Part shown: positions 6,947-9,833 of the stretch, in pieces | Position numbering within the stretch: position 1 is the first letter of the stretch | Layout of the letters: every line of letters starts with the position of its first letter | Source: Ramlibacter sp. | Lineage (GTDB): Bacteria > Pseudomonadota > Gammaproteobacteria > Burkholderiales > Burkholderiaceae | NCBI GenBank assembly: GCA_014376915.1 | Contig: JACMQP010000204.1 | Span: 1 to 9,833 of the forward strand | Length of the DNA stretch: 9,833 nt | Direction of reading: 5' to 3' | Position numbers and translations under genes: made by a program | The notes under the pieces: generated by a model | Database searches by the model: none | Told to the model about the DNA's origin: nothing | What the model saw: only the letters and a program-made list of their open reading frames with translations

Positions 6947-7687
6947 GTGGTTGAGGATCGAAGCCAGGAAGGCGCGGCCGCGCTCGGTGCGGGGCGCCTT
7001 GAAGAACTGCGCGGGCTCGCTGGACTCCACAACCTGCCCTTCATCCATGAACACGATGCGGTCGGCGACCGAGCGCGCAAAGCCCATCTCGTGGGTCACG
7101 CACAGCATGGTCATGCCCTGGCCGGCCAGTGCGATCATCACGTCCAGCACTTCCTTGATCATCTCCGGGTCCAGCGCCGAGGTGGGTTCGTCGAATACCA
7201 TGATCTTCGGCGTCAGGCACAGCGACCGCGCGATGGCCACCCGTTGCTGCTGGCCGCCAGAGAGCTGCAGCGGATACTTGCTCGCCTGATCGGCGATCCG
7301 CACCCGCTCCAGCTGCGCCATCGCCCGCTCGATGGCTTGCTGGCGCGGCAGGCCGGCGACCCAGGTCGGAGCGAGGATCAGGTTCTCCAGCACCGTCAGG
7401 TGAGGGAACAGGTTGAACTGCTGGAACACCATGCCGACCTGCCGCCGGACCGCATCGACGGCCTTGACGTCATCGCCCAGCACATGGCCCGCGACCGTCA
7501 GCCGGCCTTCCTGATAGTCCTCCAGCGCATTGACGCAGCGCACCAGGGTCGACTTGCCGGAACCGGACGGGCCGCAGATGACCACCCGCTCGCCGGGGGC
7601 GATCGACAGGTCGATGTCGCGCAGCACATGGAAGTCGTTGCCGTACCACTTGTTGACGCGCTCGAAGGCAATGATGGGTTCGGTCAT
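6944..7687 (-). CDS. aapP: General L-amino acid ABC transporter, ATP-binding protein AapP
   Basis: This is the ATPase that powers amino-acid import, sitting on the cytoplasmic face against AapQ/AapM. It has 247 residues. Walker A is GPSGSGKST (39-47), the Q-loop is at Gln89/90 (VFQQFNLFPHLTVLEN), the ABC signature is LSGGQQQR (142-149), Walker B is IMVFDEP (162-168), and the H-loop is His199 (CVTHEMGFA). These features, with the NKWYGNDFHVLRDIDL opening, match the polar amino acid uptake family (AapP, BztD, GlnQ, GltL). The permease neighbours of Aap length favour AapP. The ATG at 7687 lies nine bases after the aapM stop without a strong ribosome binding site of its own, so translation is probably coupled. 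It is the last gene of the operon and converges on yihY. All catalytic motifs are intact. Confidence 0.95.
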   Translation of the reverse strand: MTEPIIAFERVNKWYGNDFHVLRDIDLSIAPGERVVICGPSGSGKSTLVRCVNALEDYQEGRLTVAGHVLGDDVKAVDAVRRQVGMVFQQFNLFPHLTVLENLILAPTWVAGLPRQQAIERAMAQLERVRIADQASKYPLQLSGGQQQRVAIARSLCLTPKIMVFDEPTSALDPEMIKEVLDVMIALAGQGMTMLCVTHEMGFARSVADRIVFMDEGQVVESSEPAQFFKAPRTERGRAFLASILNH

Positions 7688-7696
7688 GGATTGGTG

Positions 7697-8800
7697 TCAG
7701 CGGCTGCTGCTGCGGGCCAGCCGGCGTTCGATGCCCAGGCTGTAACGCGACATGAGGAAGCAAAAGAAAAAATAGATGGCGACGATGAAGATGTAGCCCT
7801 CGATCTTGAACGGCCGCCAGTCCGGGTCGGCGCCGAGCGCCAGCAACAGGGCACCCGACAGCTCGTACAGCGAAACGATGGTCACCAGCGAGGTGTCCTT
7901 GAACAGGGCGATGAAATTGTTGACGATGCCAGGCACCACCGCCGCGAGCGCCTGCGGCAGGATGACCTTGCGCTGGGTCTGCCAGTACGACAGGCCGATG
8001 CTGGCTGCCGCCTCGGCCTGGCCGCGGCCCACCGTCTGCAGTCCGCCGCGTACGATCTCCGCCATGTAGGCCGCCGCGAACAGCGTGATGCCGACCACCA
8101 CGCGGATCAGCACGTCGGGCGATTTTCCCACCGGCAGGAACAGCGGGAACATGAACGACGCCATGAACAACACGGAGATCAGCGGCACGCCGCGCACCAG
8201 TTCGATGTAGATCACGCACAGCGACTTGATGGCCGGCAGGTTGGAGCGCCGCCCGAGCGCGACCAGCACCGCCAGCGGAAAGGCCAGCGCCATCGAGACC
8301 ACGCTGAGCAGCACCGTCAGCGGCAGGCCGCCCCACAGGTCGGTCGGTACCCTGGTCAAGCCGAAGTAACCGCCGCCCATCAGCAGCAGGAAGGCCGCGA
8401 GTCCCCCGATCCACAGCCCTGCCAGCCATGCGTTCCAGAACCGGCGCGAACCGCTGGCGACGACCAGTCCCAGCAGCAACACGGTGGCGAGCACCGGGCG
8501 CCAGTGTTCCGCAAATGGATAGCGCCCCATCAGGATGAAGCGACCCTTTTCGCGGATCACGCCCCAGCAGGCGCCGGTGCCGCGCGCCGCCTGGCACTGG
8601 TCGGCGTCGGCGGCGAAGACGGCATTGGCGACGCCCCAGCGCCAGGCCGCGGTCAGCGCCCACAGCAGCACGGCCAGCAGCAGCAGCGTTGCCAGCGCGT
8701 TCGCAACACTGGAAAACAGGTTGTGTCGCAGCCACGGCAGCGTCCCGGTGACACGGGCGGGCGCGGCGCGAGGCGGAATCGGCTGGAAGGCGTAGGCCAT
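7697..8800 (-). CDS. aapM: General L-amino acid ABC transporter, permease AapM
   Basis: This is one of the two inner membrane subunits forming the amino-acid channel. It has 367 residues, near the Rhizobium AapM length of about 384 and much longer than HisM/GlnP-type permeases, because of an extra N-terminal hydrophobic half. A first membrane segment lies at about 33-53. A periplasmic-looking stretch with two cysteines (CQAARGTGAC, 69-78) follows, then segments around 103-116 and 125-141. The conserved permease core begins near 157. The cytoplasmic EAA loop, which docks on the ATPase, is at 248-284 (EIVRGGLQTVGRGQAEAAAS, then GL and ILPQAL). The ATG at 8800 follows the aapQ stop by only three bases, indicating one transcript and translational coupling. 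A BztC-type glutamate/glutamine permease is the main alternative, a matter of naming within the same family. Confidence 0.94.
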   Translation of the reverse strand: MAYAFQPIPPRAAPARVTGTLPWLRHNLFSSVANALATLLLLAVLLWALTAAWRWGVANAVFAADADQCQAARGTGACWGVIREKGRFILMGRYPFAEHWRPVLATVLLLGLVVASGSRRFWNAWLAGLWIGGLAAFLLLMGGGYFGLTRVPTDLWGGLPLTVLLSVVSMALAFPLAVLVALGRRSNLPAIKSLCVIYIELVRGVPLISVLFMASFMFPLFLPVGKSPDVLIRVVVGITLFAAAYMAEIVRGGLQTVGRGQAEAAASIGLSYWQTQRKVILPQALAAVVPGIVNNFIALFKDTSLVTIVSLYELSGALLLALGADPDWRPFKIEGYIFIVAIYFFFCFLMSRYSLGIERRLARSSSR

Positions 8801-8803
8801 GGC

Positions 8804-9832
8804 CTAGCGCTCCTTCAGCGCGGCGCGCCGGTTGAACCAGTTCATCAGCAACGAGGTGCCGAGCGACGTCGACAGGTAGACCAGCATGATGATGGAGATG
8901 CACTCCACCGCCCGGCCGGTCTGATTGATCGAAGTGTTGGCGATCGACACCAGGTCCGGGTAGCCCACCGCCACCGCCAGCGACGAGTTCTTGGTGAGAT
9001 TGAGGAACTGGTTGGTGAGCGGCGGCACGATCAGCCGCAGGGCCTGCGGCAACACCACCAGCCGCATCGTGCGCCAGCGCGACAGCCCGAGCGACGCACT
9101 CGCCTCCTGCTGCCCGGCCGGCACCGACGCGATGCCGGCCCTCACCACCTCGGCGATGTAGGCCGATGTGTAGAACCACAGGCCCAGCAGCACCGCCAGG
9201 AACTCCGGGCTGAGCGAGCCGCCGCCCTCGACCTGGAAGTCGCCCACCCTGGGCAGTTCGAGGTGGTGCGGAGCGCCGCCGGCCAGCCAGCCGATGGCGG
9301 GCAGGCCGACCAGCAAGAGCAACACGATCCAGGCCACCGGCTGCGGCGTGCCGGTGTGCGCGAAGCGAACGCGCGCCGCGCGGGCGAACCACAGGCCGGC
9401 CGCGATCGCGATCAGCAGACCGGCTGCGGCCAGGGTGTGGCCGGTTTCCCAGACCAGCAGCGGATACGACAGGCCATTCTTGCTCAGGAACACCACGTGG
9501 CCCAGCGTCAGCGGCGCATCGGCAGCGGGCAGGTATTCGCTGAGGAGCAGATACCACATCAGCAGCTGCAGCAGCACCGGGATGTTGCGCATCAGCTCCA
9601 CGTAGCCGTAGCACAGGCCACGCACCAGCGCGTTGCGTGAAAAGCGGCCGATGCCCAGCAGCGTCCCAAGCACGGTCGCCAGCACGATGCCAGTGACCGC
9701 GACCCGCAGCGTGTTGACCAGGCCGACCAGGAAGGCCTTCCAGTACGGGTCGTTGGAGTCGTAGCGCAGCCAGCCTTCGCCGATGTCGAAGCCGGCCGGC
9801 TGGCCCAGAAAATCGAAGCCGCTCTGGATGCC
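8804..9832 (-). CDS. aapQ: General L-amino acid ABC transporter, permease AapQ (5' end outside window)
   Basis: This is the partner permease of AapM. The frame is open from the right edge, and 342 residues are visible, starting GIQSGFDFLGQPAGFDIG. That stretch matches the region after the first membrane segment of AapQ, so roughly 50-60 N-terminal residues and the start codon lie beyond the window. A GTG at 9685 is internal and should not be taken as the start: similarity to AapQ continues upstream of it (YWKAFLVGLVNTLRVAVTGI). Visible features are VELMRNIPVLLQLLMWY in the core, the long family-specific insert with several hydrophobic segments, and the EAA loop (EVVRAGIASVPAGQQEASAS, then GL and VLPQAL). 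The TAG stop at 8806-8804 lies three bases before the aapM start. The periplasmic binding protein gene aapJ would be expected next upstream, with the operon promoter. Confidence 0.94.
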   Translation of the reverse strand, partial: GIQSGFDFLGQPAGFDIGEGWLRYDSNDPYWKAFLVGLVNTLRVAVTGIVLATVLGTLLGIGRFSRNALVRGLCYGYVELMRNIPVLLQLLMWYLLLSEYLPAADAPLTLGHVVFLSKNGLSYPLLVWETGHTLAAAGLLIAIAAGLWFARAARVRFAHTGTPQPVAWIVLLLLVGLPAIGWLAGGAPHHLELPRVGDFQVEGGGSLSPEFLAVLLGLWFYTSAYIAEVVRAGIASVPAGQQEASASLGLSRWRTMRLVVLPQALRLIVPPLTNQFLNLTKNSSLAVAVGYPDLVSIANTSINQTGRAVECISIIMLVYLSTSLGTSLLMNWFNRRAALKER

Positions 9833-9833
9833 G

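Noticed and set aside
6839..9640. A 933-codon open frame antisense to aapP-aapM-aapQ.
   Set aside because: It is very Gln/His/Arg/Asp-rich with no domain, and it covers three well-identified transporter genes on the other strand. This is a typical GC-rich shadow frame.

Overview
The window looks like ordinary chromosome from a GC-rich betaproteobacterium, most likely of the order Burkholderiales. The evidence is an RpoD with a long Lys/Ala/Pro-rich N-terminal extension, strong G/C bias at third codon positions, and a dispersed palindrome of a kind common in Beta- and Gammaproteobacteria. The genus cannot be fixed from the sequence alone. No mobile element, CRISPR array, tRNA or rRNA gene was seen, and base and codon use is even throughout.

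Layout. Positions 1-2222 (minus) hold rpoD, the primary sigma factor, cut by the left edge inside region 4. A 254-bp gap (2223-2476) carries a consensus -10 box at the dnaG end, a leader of about 226 nt with two competing small hairpins, and a good ribosome binding site for rpoD. Positions 2477-4258 (minus) hold dnaG, the replication primase. After only 40 bp comes a divergent gene, 4299-5945 (plus), for an AMP-forming acyl-CoA synthetase. A 73-bp gap with a palindromic repeat separates it from a YihY/BrkB-family membrane protein gene (6019-6930, plus). This converges, 13 bp apart, on an amino-acid ABC transporter operon read leftward: aapQ (cut by the right edge), aapM and aapP. The binding protein gene aapJ would be expected beyond 9833.

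How the genes work together. dnaG and rpoD are the distal part of the classical macromolecular synthesis operon (rpsU-dnaG-rpoD, often with a GatB/YqeY gene in Burkholderiales), which links initiation of translation, replication and transcription. Here the rpsU side is missing next to dnaG, and the acyl-CoA synthetase occupies that position. AapQ and AapM form the membrane channel of a general L-amino acid importer driven by the ATPase AapP. The acyl-CoA synthetase and YihY protein may share a transcript but have no evident functional link.

I found no convincing new multi-gene system. The points most worth a second look are the histone-H1-like N-terminus of RpoD with two AT-hook-like motifs, the split macromolecular synthesis operon, the rpoD leader, and the palindromic repeat.
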